Shown here piece by piece: positions 53,747-62,754 of a stretch of 64,000 bases of DNA. The notes under the pieces are model-generated. The model was not told where the DNA came from. It worked only from the letters and a program-made list of their open reading frames with translations, and searched no databases. Numbering within the stretch: the first letter of the stretch is position 1; each line of letters begins with the position of its first letter. Made by a program: the position numbers and the translations under genes. The stretch is from assembly GCA_050951845.1 (NCBI GenBank), contig JBMNJV010000004.1, positions 62,001 through 126,000 of the forward strand, given 5' to 3'. This DNA comes from UBA5436 sp050951845. Lineage in GTDB: Bacteria; Bacillota; Clostridia; Saccharofermentanales; DTU023.

Positions 53747-55252
53747 ATGATAAAAATATTTGATACAACGTTAAGAGATGGCGAACAATCACCCGGTTGT
53801 TCCATGAATTTACATGAAAAATTACAAATGGCAAGGCAACTTGAACGATTGGGCGTTGATATTATCGAAGCCGGTTTCCCGGCAGCTTCACAAGGAGATT
53901 TTGAATCCGTACAAGCGATCGCCGGCGTTTTGAAAAAGACGGTAGTTTGCGGTTTGGCTCGTTGTACAAAAAATGACATTGATGCTGCATATAATGCGAT
54001 TAAAGATGCAAAAATGAAAAGAATTCATGTGTTCATTGCAACTTCGGATATTCATTTAAAATATAAACTGAAAAAAACCAGAGCGGAAGTTTTGGCGGAT
54101 ATTGCGGAATATGTAAGTTATGCCAAATCATTAGTTGATGATATTGAGTTTTCTTGTGAAGATGCTTCCCGTACGGATTTGGATTTCTTATGTGAAGCTG
54201 TCGATATAGCAATTCAAAATGGTGCAACAACGATTAATTTACCTGATACAGTAGGTTATGCCGTACCGGAAGAGTATGCCGCCATGATTAAGACTGTAAT
54301 TGATAATGTACCGGATGCAGATAAGGTGGATATTTCTGTCCATTGCCATAATGATTTGGGTATGGCTGTGGCAAATTCATTAGCTGCGGTGAATGTCGGA
54401 GCGACTCAAGTTGAATGTACAATCAACGGAATCGGTGAACGAGCAGGTAATGCTGCATGTGAAGAAATTGTGATGGCGCTGAAAACCAGACATGATTATT
54501 ACGGTAAAGATACTGCTATTAAGACTACTGAGATTATGCGTACTTCCAATCTGTTGGAACAAATCACCGCGAGTCGGGTAAGTCCGACCAAACCGATTGT
54601 CGGTAAAAATGTTTTCACCCATGAAGCGGGAATACATCAACATGGAGTTTTGCAGGAGAAATCAACTTATGAAATTATGGATCCGGCTATGATCGGTTTG
54701 GTCGAAACGGAAAATCTTGTTTTGGGTAAACATTCCGGTAAGCATGCTCTGCGCGCCAAACTTGAAGAACTGGGTTATGAAGTAGATGATGCTCAAATGG
54801 AAGAGGTTTTTGCTGACTTCAAGAACATTGCAGATTCCAAAAAACAAATCTATGATCGTGATATCCATGCATTGATGCTCAGAGAATATCAGAAAGTCAG
54901 CGGCGGTTACGAGTTGGTTGACTATTCTTCTTTTACCAGTAACGGCAAAGAATCAAAAACGATTATCAAGCTCAGCAATGGTAAGGAAACGATTGAAAGA
55001 GTCGGTTCGGGTGCCGGACCGGTGGATGCTGCCTTTGACTGTATGGCAAATATTGTCGGAGATAAATTCCAATTAGAAGATTTTGCGATTCATTCGGTGA
55101 CCAGAGGCAAAGATGCTTTAGGCGAAACATTCTTAAGTTTGAGAAGTGATGATCAGGTGTTCAACGGTAAAGGTTTGAGCAATGACATTATCAAATCAAG
55201 CATTATTGCCTATGTAAATGCTGTAAATCAACACGCACATGGTCAAGATTAA
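53747..55252 (+). CDS. leuA: 2-isopropylmalate synthase
   Basis: A 501-residue enzyme for the first committed step of leucine synthesis, condensing acetyl-CoA with 2-ketoisovalerate. The catalytic barrel starts FDTTLRDGEQSPGCSMN (about 4-20). HCHNDLGMAVANSLA (about 202) supplies metal ligands and GIGERAGNAA follows. The C-terminal regulatory LeuA dimer domain (about 380-500) is complete, so feedback by leucine is likely in addition to the T-box. Shine-Dalgarno CAGGAGGA. Confidence 0.96.
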   Translation: MIKIFDTTLRDGEQSPGCSMNLHEKLQMARQLERLGVDIIEAGFPAASQGDFESVQAIAGVLKKTVVCGLARCTKNDIDAAYNAIKDAKMKRIHVFIATSDIHLKYKLKKTRAEVLADIAEYVSYAKSLVDDIEFSCEDASRTDLDFLCEAVDIAIQNGATTINLPDTVGYAVPEEYAAMIKTVIDNVPDADKVDISVHCHNDLGMAVANSLAAVNVGATQVECTINGIGERAGNAACEEIVMALKTRHDYYGKDTAIKTTEIMRTSNLLEQITASRVSPTKPIVGKNVFTHEAGIHQHGVLQEKSTYEIMDPAMIGLVETENLVLGKHSGKHALRAKLEELGYEVDDAQMEEVFADFKNIADSKKQIYDRDIHALMLREYQKVSGGYELVDYSSFTSNGKESKTIIKLSNGKETIERVGSGAGPVDAAFDCMANIVGDKFQLEDFAIHSVTRGKDALGETFLSLRSDDQVFNGKGLSNDIIKSSIIAYVNAVNQHAHGQD

Positions 55253-55360
55253 ATATTGGCGAGTATAATATTCAGAAGACTGAATGTCGGACTGCGGATA
55301 TTTTGTATCAGAAATAACCAAATGACATATAGTAAGATGAAAAAATCAGGAGAGCGCTGA

Positions 55361-56728
55361 ATGCAAAAAACTTTATTTGATAAAATTTGGGAAAAGCACG
55401 TTATTGTAACTAAAGATGATAAAGATTTGCTTTACATAGATTTACATTTGATTCACGAAGTAACTTCCCCTCAAGCTTTTGAAGGCTTACGCTTGAAAAA
55501 TCGCAAATTGAGAAGACCCGATCGCACTTTTGCCACGATGGATCATAATACACCGACAATTGCTGCACATCGTGCTGTGGTCACTGATCAATTATCGGCA
55601 GAACAATTAAATAGCCTGGCTGCAAATTGTGCGGAATTCGGTGTAACCTTATTTGATATGGATTCGGAATATAACGGAATTGTTCATATGATCGGACCTG
55701 AATTAGGTTTAAGTTTACCCGGTAAAACGATTGTGTGCGGGGATTCTCACACTGCTACACATGGGGCATTGGGAGCTCTTGCTTTCGGGATCGGCACCAG
55801 TGAGGTTGAGGATGTTTTTGCAACTCAATGTATGTGGCAGACTAAACCGAAAACTATGGGGGTGAAAATTACCGGAAAACCGGCAGACAATGTTTTTGCC
55901 AAAGATATTATTTTAAAGTTAATAGCTGAAAACGGTGTTTCATTCGGTACCGGATATGCGATTGAGTATTACGGCGATACGATTGAAAATATGGACGTCG
56001 AAGAAAGGCTGAGCCTCTGTAATATGTCGATCGAAGGCGGTGCAAAATTCGGCATAATCAAACCTGATCAAAAGACTTTGGATTATGTTGAGGGCAGACT
56101 CTATACACCGAAAGGCGAAGAATTTGAAAAATTCAAAGAATCAATCAGTGACTTGTACACGGATGATGAAGCTCTGTTTGATAAGATAATAACTTTGGAT
56201 GTAACAGACTTAAAACCTCAGGTCAGTTACGGTACGAATCCTGCCATGACCGTGGACGTCGACCGGGCATTTCCGGAAATCAAATCGCCGGAAGACCAAA
56301 CTGCTTATCAATATATGGGGCTCAAACCCGGCATGAAAGCGGCAGATATACCGATAGAATTTGTTTTTATCGGTTCTTGTACCAACGGCAGAATTACCGA
56401 CTTGCGCATTGCCGCGGAAGTGATGCAGGACAAAACCATAGCAGACAATATCACATGTGTGGTAGTTCCGGGTTCAATGCAAGTCCTGAAACAAGCGAAA
56501 GCGGAAGGATTGGTGGATATATTTGAACGGGCAGGTTGTGAAATGCGAATGCCGGGCTGTTCATATTGTCTGGCAATGAATGAAGACCGGATTGCTCCGG
56601 AAACGCATTGTGCTTCGACTTCAAATCGAAATTTTGAAGGCAGGCAGGGTGAACGTTCCAGAACTCATTTAATGAGTCCTTATTTAGCGGCAAAGACAGC
56701 AATCGAAGGGAGAATCAGCCTTGTATAA
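55361..56728 (+). CDS. leuC: 3-isopropylmalate dehydratase, large subunit
   Basis: A 455-residue aconitase-family protein that isomerises 2- to 3-isopropylmalate with LeuD. Motifs include VTSPQAFEGLR (about 30), CGDSHTATHGALGALAFGIGTSE (in two parts from about 127), and the [4Fe-4S] cysteines in FIGSCTNGRI (about 337) and MPGCSYCLAMN (about 391). Shine-Dalgarno AGGAGA. Its stop overlaps the TTG start of leuD by 8 nt. The spacer to leuA contains a small hairpin ATTCAG-AAGA-CTGAAT (55270-55285). Confidence 0.95.
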   Translation: MQKTLFDKIWEKHVIVTKDDKDLLYIDLHLIHEVTSPQAFEGLRLKNRKLRRPDRTFATMDHNTPTIAAHRAVVTDQLSAEQLNSLAANCAEFGVTLFDMDSEYNGIVHMIGPELGLSLPGKTIVCGDSHTATHGALGALAFGIGTSEVEDVFATQCMWQTKPKTMGVKITGKPADNVFAKDIILKLIAENGVSFGTGYAIEYYGDTIENMDVEERLSLCNMSIEGGAKFGIIKPDQKTLDYVEGRLYTPKGEEFEKFKESISDLYTDDEALFDKIITLDVTDLKPQVSYGTNPAMTVDVDRAFPEIKSPEDQTAYQYMGLKPGMKAADIPIEFVFIGSCTNGRITDLRIAAEVMQDKTIADNITCVVVPGSMQVLKQAKAEGLVDIFERAGCEMRMPGCSYCLAMNEDRIAPETHCASTSNRNFEGRQGERSRTHLMSPYLAAKTAIEGRISLV

Positions 56729-57293
56729 ATTAGATATTGTAAAATCAAAAGCTACTGTAATTTTTAAAGACAATATTGATACAGATATTTTAATTCCTAA
56801 AAATTATCTGAAATCTACGAAACGCACCGGTTTTGCCGATGCTTTATTTGCCCCGTGGCGCTATGATGAAACCGGACAACCTGTTGAAGATTTTCCGTTA
56901 AATCAAGAGGTGAATAAGGGCAATCAGATTTTGATAGCCGGTGAAAACTTCGGTTGCGGTTCATCACGTGAACATGCAGCCTGGGCTTTACAGGATTTCG
57001 GTTTTAAAGTTGTGATTGCCGGCAGCTATTCACCGATTTTTTATATGAACTATTTAAATAATTTGAAGTTACCTTTGATTTTAGGCAGGTCGGAACGAAA
57101 AGCACTGATAAATGAAAATTCTGAAATTACGGTGAATCTGATCGATAAGACCGTGAGCTCCGGTGATTTATGCTTTGCTTTTGAAATTGAAAATGTATAT
57201 CGGGAAAAACTGCTGAAAGGTCAAGATGGTATTGAAGAGATTCTGCAGTATATTAATTTAATAGAGGAACATGAGAAAAAGTATGAAAAATAA
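56721..57293 (+). CDS. leuD: 3-isopropylmalate dehydratase, small subunit
   Basis: A 190-residue swivelling domain partner of LeuC. It shows FKDNIDTDILIPKNYL (about 15-30) and GENFGCGSSREHAAWAL (about 74-90), both family hallmarks. The start is TTG at 56721, 9 nt after AAGGGAG; no ATG is available nearby. It overlaps leuC at its start and leuB at its end, so the three are translationally coupled. Confidence 0.94.
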   Translation: MYKLDIVKSKATVIFKDNIDTDILIPKNYLKSTKRTGFADALFAPWRYDETGQPVEDFPLNQEVNKGNQILIAGENFGCGSSREHAAWALQDFGFKVVIAGSYSPIFYMNYLNNLKLPLILGRSERKALINENSEITVNLIDKTVSSGDLCFAFEIENVYREKLLKGQDGIEEILQYINLIEEHEKKYEK

Positions 57294-58344
57294 TAAGATA
57301 TTAGTTTTGAAGGGTGACGGTGTCGGCCCTGAAATTGTAGATTGTGCACTTGAGGTATTGAATGTCATATCTCAAAAATCGGGTAAGATATTCAATTTGA
57401 TTTTCGGAGATATCGGCGGTGCAGCGATTGACAGGTATGGCAATCCTTTTCCGAAGGAGACTGAACGAAAACTGCAAGATGTTTCGGCTGTTCTTTTGGG
57501 AGCGGTTGGCGGTCCCGAATGGGATAATATTGATCCTGCAATCAGACCGGAAAAAGGTCTTCTGGCCTTACGTAAAGAGTTAGGTGTTTATGCAAATTTA
57601 CGACCTTGCCGGATTTATCCCGGTTTAATTGATAATTCACCTTTAAAACCGGAATATCTGCAAAATGTTGATTTTGTAATTGTACGTGAATTGGTGGGCG
57701 GAATATATTTCGGTAAGCGTGATACATTCACGGAAAACGGTTTACGCACTGCTTTTGACGAAGAACGTTATAATGAAGCGGAAATTAAACGCATAGCTGT
57801 TTTTGCTTTTGAAACTGCGATGGGCCGTTCGAAAAAATTAACTTTGATCGATAAAGCCAATGTTTTAGATTCATCAAAATTATGGCGTGAAGTTGTCGGA
57901 GAAATTGCTTTAGATTATCCGCAAGTTGAATTGGATTTTCTGTATGTTGATAATGCCGCGATGCAATTGATTCGTCGGCCGAGCAGATTTGACGTTATTT
58001 TAACCAATAATATCTTCGGAGATATCTTATCGGATGAAGCAAGCCAAATTGCCGGTTCAATCGGTCTTTTGCCTTCGGCCAGTCTGGGCAATGATATCGG
58101 ACTTTATGAACCGATTCACGGTTCAGCACCTCATCTTGCAGGACGAAATATTGCTAATCCTCTGGCGACAATTTTATCTTTGGCGATGCTTTTACGCTAT
58201 TCTTTCGGTTTACATGATGAAGCGGAAAGAATTGAACAGGCCGTAACAAAAATTATAGCAGACGGTTATCGTACAAGAGATTTAGCACCGGAAAATTATT
58301 TGGGTACACGAGAGATTACTGATGAAGTAATTAAAAATTTATAA
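57271..58344 (+). CDS. leuB: 3-isopropylmalate dehydrogenase
   Basis: A 357-residue NAD-dependent decarboxylating dehydrogenase, the third leucine-pathway step. It begins with KILVLKGDGVGPEIV. It has the substrate arginines in LRKELGVYANLRPCR (about 89-103), VRELVGGIYFGKR (about 134), the Lys/Asp region LIDKANVLDSSKLW and the cofactor site EPIHGSAPHLAGRNIANP (about 280). Starts at 57271 or 57283 are both possible; the GAGG motif is nearer the first. It ends the leuACDB block. Confidence 0.95.
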   Translation: MRKSMKNNKILVLKGDGVGPEIVDCALEVLNVISQKSGKIFNLIFGDIGGAAIDRYGNPFPKETERKLQDVSAVLLGAVGGPEWDNIDPAIRPEKGLLALRKELGVYANLRPCRIYPGLIDNSPLKPEYLQNVDFVIVRELVGGIYFGKRDTFTENGLRTAFDEERYNEAEIKRIAVFAFETAMGRSKKLTLIDKANVLDSSKLWREVVGEIALDYPQVELDFLYVDNAAMQLIRRPSRFDVILTNNIFGDILSDEASQIAGSIGLLPSASLGNDIGLYEPIHGSAPHLAGRNIANPLATILSLAMLLRYSFGLHDEAERIEQAVTKIIADGYRTRDLAPENYLGTREITDEVIKNL

Positions 58345-58365
58345 GAATTGTGGTCGAAAACTTTA

Positions 58366-58419
58366 GCAGAATTATTTTCAGATAAAAATAGAATTAACAT
58401 TTATTAAAGAAAATTCTGC
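58366..58419 (+). repeat. Inverted repeat between leuB and the ABC ATPase gene
   Basis: GCAGAATT (58366-58373) pairs exactly with AATTCTGC (58412-58419), and TTTTC/GAAA extends the stem past one bulge. No T-run follows. It may slow transcription or protect the leu mRNA end. Confidence 0.35.
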
Positions 58420-58445
58420 AAGACATATAAAATGTGTGAAGTTTA

Positions 58446-59216
58446 ATGATAGAATATAAAAATGTTTCTTTTATCAGGAACGGCAATTTGTTAATTGACA
58501 ATATAAGCTTCAAAATAGGTCAAAATGAGAATTGGGTTGTTTTAGGCCCGAACGGAGCCGGCAAGAGTATTTTATTTTCGATGCTGATGGCTTATAACAT
58601 ACCGACCAGAGGTGAGATTAAAGCTTTCGGCAAAACATTCGGCGAGTATAATTGGAATAAAATCAAATCGCGAATCGGTATTGTTTCATCGACTATGGCT
58701 CGTTTTGAATCGGTTCTGAATCGAATGCGTATCTTTGAGATTGTTCTTTCGGGCTTGAAGCGTTCAATCGGAATATACGAAAAAATTACCGAAGAAGAAA
58801 AAGAAATAACAGCACAATTTATTGCCCGATCTGATTTTGAAGCGATGCAATATAAAGATTATCGTAATCTGTCTGCCGGAGAAAAAAAGAAAACAATGAT
58901 CCTGCGCAGCTTGATTACCGAACCGGATATATTAATCCTGGATGAACCGTGTTCTTCTTTGGATTTATTTCAAAAAGAACAGATCTTACGAACCTTGAGC
59001 AAGATAAAGAATACAAATATGATTTACATTACACATGATTTGACTGAAATCATTCCTGAATTTGATCATGTGATGATGTTGAAAGAAGGTAAAATATTAG
59101 CACAAGGTGATAAAAAAGATATTTTGAATAAGGAGAATATCCGGGCATTATATGGCTTGGATGTAGAAATTAATAATATTGATGATCGACCGACGATCAG
59201 AGTAATAAATTATTAA
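58446..59216 (+). CDS. Orphan ABC-type ATPase (YlmA-like)
   Basis: A 256-residue single ABC domain with Walker A GPNGAGKS (about 34-41), a signature LSAGEKKK (about 143-150), Walker B ILILDEPCSSLD (about 161) and the switch His in ITHDL. No membrane or binding-protein gene lies nearby, so it is probably a soluble ABC ATPase of the YlmA type or a subunit of a distant transporter. It sits between leuB and ilvB, where it could be cotranscribed. The Shine-Dalgarno is poor. Function not assigned. Confidence 0.75.
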   Translation: MIEYKNVSFIRNGNLLIDNISFKIGQNENWVVLGPNGAGKSILFSMLMAYNIPTRGEIKAFGKTFGEYNWNKIKSRIGIVSSTMARFESVLNRMRIFEIVLSGLKRSIGIYEKITEEEKEITAQFIARSDFEAMQYKDYRNLSAGEKKKTMILRSLITEPDILILDEPCSSLDLFQKEQILRTLSKIKNTNMIYITHDLTEIIPEFDHVMMLKEGKILAQGDKKDILNKENIRALYGLDVEINNIDDRPTIRVINY

Positions 59217-59231
59217 TAAAAGATGGCAGAT

Positions 59232-59262
59232 GATGTAAGATTCAGATTAATCAATCTTCATC
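59232..59262 (+). terminator. Possible weak terminator before ilvB
   Basis: GATG(T)AAGATT pairs with AATCTTCATC around a 10-nt loop with one bulge, followed by TTAAT. The weak U-tract suggests partial termination at most. Confidence 0.3.
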
Positions 59263-59332
59263 TTAATAAAAATAATAGAAGCAAGAAAATATCTTTATAC
59301 ATATGAAAAAATAAAGATTGAGGAGGGATGAG

Positions 59333-60994
59333 ATGAAATTAACAGGAGCGGAAATTATAATAAGAACACTGCTTGATGAGGGCGTAGATACCGTTTTCGG
59401 CTATCCGGGCGGCACAGTCATTGACATCTATAATGCGCTTTATGATTATCAAGATCAAATCAGACATATCAGACCGAGCCATGAACAAGGAGGTGTACAT
59501 GCTGCAGACGGATATGCCAGAAGTACCGGTAAAACCGGTGTCTGCATAGCTACCAGCGGTCCCGGTGCTACGAATACGATTACCGGTATAGCTACAGCAT
59601 ATATGGACAGTATTCCTTTAGTTTGTCTTACAGGTAATGTTGCCAGCCATTTGATCGGAAAAGATGCTTTTCAGGAAATTGACATTTATGGTGTTACGAT
59701 GTCAGTCACCAAACATAATTTCATGGTTAGTGATGTTGCTAAACTACAAGATACAATTCGCAAAGCGTTCAGTATAGCTAATTCAGGTCGTAAGGCGCCT
59801 GTTCTGATCGATATACAGAAAAATGTCATGCAGAGCGTGTATGAGTACGAGCCGAAACCAAGTTTGCCTTTAGTAGAAACACCACGATTCGAACTAAGTG
59901 CTATTGAAAAATTGGCTGAATATATCAATAATGCGGCTAAACCGATTATCTATGCCGGCGGAGGAGTTAATTCTTCGAATGCCAGTCCGGAATTACGTGA
60001 ATTGATGAACAAAGCAAACATTCCTGCAGTAAATACGATTATGACGATCGGTGTTTTGGGGCCGCTGGACGAACTGAATCTTGGTATGGTAGGCATGCAT
60101 GGTAAAAACAGTTCGAATTTTGCGATTGAGAACTCGGATTTAGTAATTGCTTTAGGTACCAGATTTTCCGATCGAGTTGCTCTGAATACAAAACATTTTG
60201 CGCCTGATGCAAAAATTGTTCAGGTCGATATTGATGCAAGTGAAATGAATAAAAATGTTCTGGTCGATTATGCCGTAGTCGGTGATGTTAAAGAAGTATT
60301 GACGGAATTACTGCCTTTTATCGAAGCAAAGAAACGTGAAGCCTGGCTGGAACAAATTGCCGAATTACAAAAAGATGATTATCAAGCCCCATGCTGTGAA
60401 GAACAAATTAAACCCCATCAATTGATTTCGTATGTTGTTAATGAACTGGGCGAAGATTTAATCGTAGTTACCGATGTCGGACAACATCAAATGTGGACAG
60501 CTCAATGTTGTGCCAGAACCAAACCGCGTACTTTCCTGACCAGTGGCGGATTGGGAACCATGGGTTTCGGTTTCGGTGCGTCAATCGGTGCCAAAGTCGG
60601 TAATCCTGACAAACCGGTTGTTTTGTTTACCGGCGACGGTTCATTTACAATGAACATGAATGAATTAAAGACTGCAGTTGATAATAATATCAAAACTACA
60701 ACTATTATTCTGAACAATCACACTCTGGGTATGGTTCGTCAGTGGCAAAACCTGCTTTATAACAAGCGTTTCAGTCAAACCGACATCAATCATTCATTCG
60801 ACTATGTAAAGTTAGCCGAAGCTTTCGGTGCAAAAGGTTATAGTTGTAAAACTGCAGACGAATTTAAAGCTGCTTTTGCCGATAGTCAAAAACAAGATGG
60901 TCCGGTCATTATCGAGGTAATAATAGATCAAGATGAATTAGTCTTGCCGATGATTCCCGCAGGTGGTACGGTAGAAGATATTATTATGGAGTAA
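59333..60994 (+). CDS. ilvB: Acetolactate synthase, large (catalytic) subunit
   Basis: A 553-residue thiamine-diphosphate enzyme for the common first step of valine, leucine and isoleucine synthesis. Motifs: VFGYPGGTVIDIYNAL with the catalytic Glu in SHEQGGVHAADGYAR (about 47), the FAD-domain stretch GTRFSDR (about 282) and the TPP motif GDGSFTMNMNEL (about 435). The ATG at 59333 follows GAGGAGGG by 5 nt; an upstream TTG at 59318 overlaps that site and is rejected. Five bases separate its stop from ilvN. Confidence 0.96.
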   Translation: MKLTGAEIIIRTLLDEGVDTVFGYPGGTVIDIYNALYDYQDQIRHIRPSHEQGGVHAADGYARSTGKTGVCIATSGPGATNTITGIATAYMDSIPLVCLTGNVASHLIGKDAFQEIDIYGVTMSVTKHNFMVSDVAKLQDTIRKAFSIANSGRKAPVLIDIQKNVMQSVYEYEPKPSLPLVETPRFELSAIEKLAEYINNAAKPIIYAGGGVNSSNASPELRELMNKANIPAVNTIMTIGVLGPLDELNLGMVGMHGKNSSNFAIENSDLVIALGTRFSDRVALNTKHFAPDAKIVQVDIDASEMNKNVLVDYAVVGDVKEVLTELLPFIEAKKREAWLEQIAELQKDDYQAPCCEEQIKPHQLISYVVNELGEDLIVVTDVGQHQMWTAQCCARTKPRTFLTSGGLGTMGFGFGASIGAKVGNPDKPVVLFTGDGSFTMNMNELKTAVDNNIKTTTIILNNHTLGMVRQWQNLLYNKRFSQTDINHSFDYVKLAEAFGAKGYSCKTADEFKAAFADSQKQDGPVIIEVIIDQDELVLPMIPAGGTVEDIIME

Positions 60995-60998
60995 GCTT

Positions 60999-61475
60999 AT
61001 GAAAAAAATGAGAGTTTTAAGTATTTTAGTCAAAAATAATGCCGGAACCTTGACCAGAGTTGCCGGATTGTTTGCCAGAAGAGGGTACAATATTGATACT
61101 TTGACTGTTTCCGCAACCAAAGATCAGAAATTTTCAAAAATTACGTTAACAGCTGAATTGGATGATATTATGTTAGCGCAATTAATGAGTCAGACCGCTA
61201 AACTACAAGAAGTAGTCTCAATTGAAGAACTTTTTGATCACGATTCTGTTTTACGAGAAATCCTGTTGGTCAAAGTAGCCGTGACACATGAATGTCGCAG
61301 TAAACTGATTGAGATTGCAAATGTTTATAAGGGTGTTGTTGTTGATCTTTCCCAGGAAAGTATGATTATTGAACTGACGGGCAAGCCGCAGAAAATTGAT
61401 GCGTTTATCAGTGTAATCGATAATTTTAATATTGTTAATTTTTGCAGAACGGGTGTAACAGCTGTTCAAAGATGA
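60999..61475 (+). CDS. ilvN: Acetolactate synthase, small (regulatory) subunit
   Basis: A 158-residue regulatory subunit with an N-terminal ACT domain (about 3-77, SILVKNNAGTLTRVAGLFARRGYN) that binds valine. A C-terminal ALS_ss domain follows (about 85-158). The length is normal. It lies between ilvB and ilvC with very short spacers, so feedback control and synthesis are coupled in one operon. Confidence 0.95.
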   Translation: MKKMRVLSILVKNNAGTLTRVAGLFARRGYNIDTLTVSATKDQKFSKITLTAELDDIMLAQLMSQTAKLQEVVSIEELFDHDSVLREILLVKVAVTHECRSKLIEIANVYKGVVVDLSQESMIIELTGKPQKIDAFISVIDNFNIVNFCRTGVTAVQR

Positions 61476-61488
61476 TAGGAGTAAGAAA

Positions 61489-62484
61489 ATGGTTGAAAAA
61501 TTTTATGACAAAGATTGTAATTTAGATGTGTTAGCGGGAAAAACCGTAGCGATTATCGGTTTCGGCTCACAAGGACATGCTCACGCATTAAACTTGAAAG
61601 AGAGCGGCGTAAAAGTAGTTGTCGGTCTTGCACCGAATTCAAAAAGCAGAGTAACTGTTGAAGAATTCGGTCTGGAAGTTATGGATGTACCGGAAGCAGC
61701 CAAACGAGCCGATATAGTTATGATGCTGGTACCGGATGAAGTGTCCGCCGCTGTTTACAACAGTGAAGTAGCACCTTATATGGTTGCCGGAAATACTTTG
61801 ATGTATGCTCATGGCTTTAACATTCATTATAATTTGGTTATTCCGGCAGACGACATTGATGTGATTATGGTTGCGCCGAAAGGTCCGGGTCATACCGTTC
61901 GCAGTGAATATGAAAGAGGCTTCGGTGTTCCTTCTTTAATCGCGGTTTATCAGGATGCTACCGGCAATGCCAAAGAAACTGCCTTAGCATACGCGTCAGC
62001 AATCGGTGCGGGCAGAGCGGGTATTCTGCAAACGACATTCAAAGAGGAAACCGAAACCGATCTGTTCGGTGAACAGGCAATTCTGTGTGGCGGCGTAACC
62101 TCATTGATGAAAGCAGGTTTTGAAACCTTGGTTGAAGCCGGTTATGAACCGGAAATGGCCTACTTTGAATGTATTCATGAGATGAAATTGATTATTGATA
62201 TGGTTGTTGCCGGCGGTTTCAAAAACATGAGAAATTCTATTTCCAATACGGCAGAATATGGCGACTATGTCTCAGGTCCCAAAGTAATTGATCAATATGT
62301 TAAAGAAAATATGCGCGATATCCTGGAGGATATTCAAACCGGCAAATTTGCATCAGAATATATTCAAGAAATGTCATCCGGTAAAAAAATCCGTTTCTTA
62401 ACTACCAGACGTAAAGAAGCAGAACATCAATTGGAAAAAGTCGGTGAAGAATTGCGCGGTATGATGCAAGGATTTGATAATTAG
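61489..62484 (+). CDS. ilvC: Ketol-acid reductoisomerase
   Basis: A 331-residue class I enzyme that isomerises and reduces acetolactate. The dinucleotide motif GFGSQGHAHALNLKESG is near residues 25-41. The specificity loop reads GLAPNSKSR, whose serines suggest NADPH. The catalytic acidic residues lie in TETDLFGEQAILCGG (about 188-202) and YFECIHEMKLI. Shine-Dalgarno TAGGAG. It is followed by a structured spacer and then the second ilvD. Confidence 0.96.
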   Translation: MVEKFYDKDCNLDVLAGKTVAIIGFGSQGHAHALNLKESGVKVVVGLAPNSKSRVTVEEFGLEVMDVPEAAKRADIVMMLVPDEVSAAVYNSEVAPYMVAGNTLMYAHGFNIHYNLVIPADDIDVIMVAPKGPGHTVRSEYERGFGVPSLIAVYQDATGNAKETALAYASAIGAGRAGILQTTFKEETETDLFGEQAILCGGVTSLMKAGFETLVEAGYEPEMAYFECIHEMKLIIDMVVAGGFKNMRNSISNTAEYGDYVSGPKVIDQYVKENMRDILEDIQTGKFASEYIQEMSSGKKIRFLTTRRKEAEHQLEKVGEELRGMMQGFDN

Positions 62485-62565
62485 TAAGCAAATTTTAAAA
62501 ATATCATTCATTCTGAAATCGAATGCGAATGAGTTTGCAGAAAAAATTATTAAAAACTTGGCGAT

Positions 62566-62628
62566 ATTGCCGATAAAGCAATCACACTGTCTGAGGGCTT
62601 CAGCCCGAGTTTGTGATTGCCAGGCAAT
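62566..62628 (+). repeat. Extended stem-loop between ilvC and ilvD
   Basis: ATTGCC (62566-62571) pairs with GGCAAT (62623-62628). GCAATCACA (62578-62586) pairs with TGTGATTGC (62612-62620). GGGC-TTCA-GCCC closes the tip. A five-T run starts about 8 nt later, so it is a poor terminator but a stable RNA structure. The remaining spacer to 62754 shows TATAAT around 62691 without a good -35. Confidence 0.55.
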
Positions 62629-62754
62629 AAGCCATTAGTTTTTATGATTTTTATCTGCCACTCTGAGTATACGATTTCAGAAGTGAATGTATAATTAACT
62701 CATTAGCTGATATGGTAAGTTAATTAATAAATTTCTGAATTTTAAGGGGGGAAC

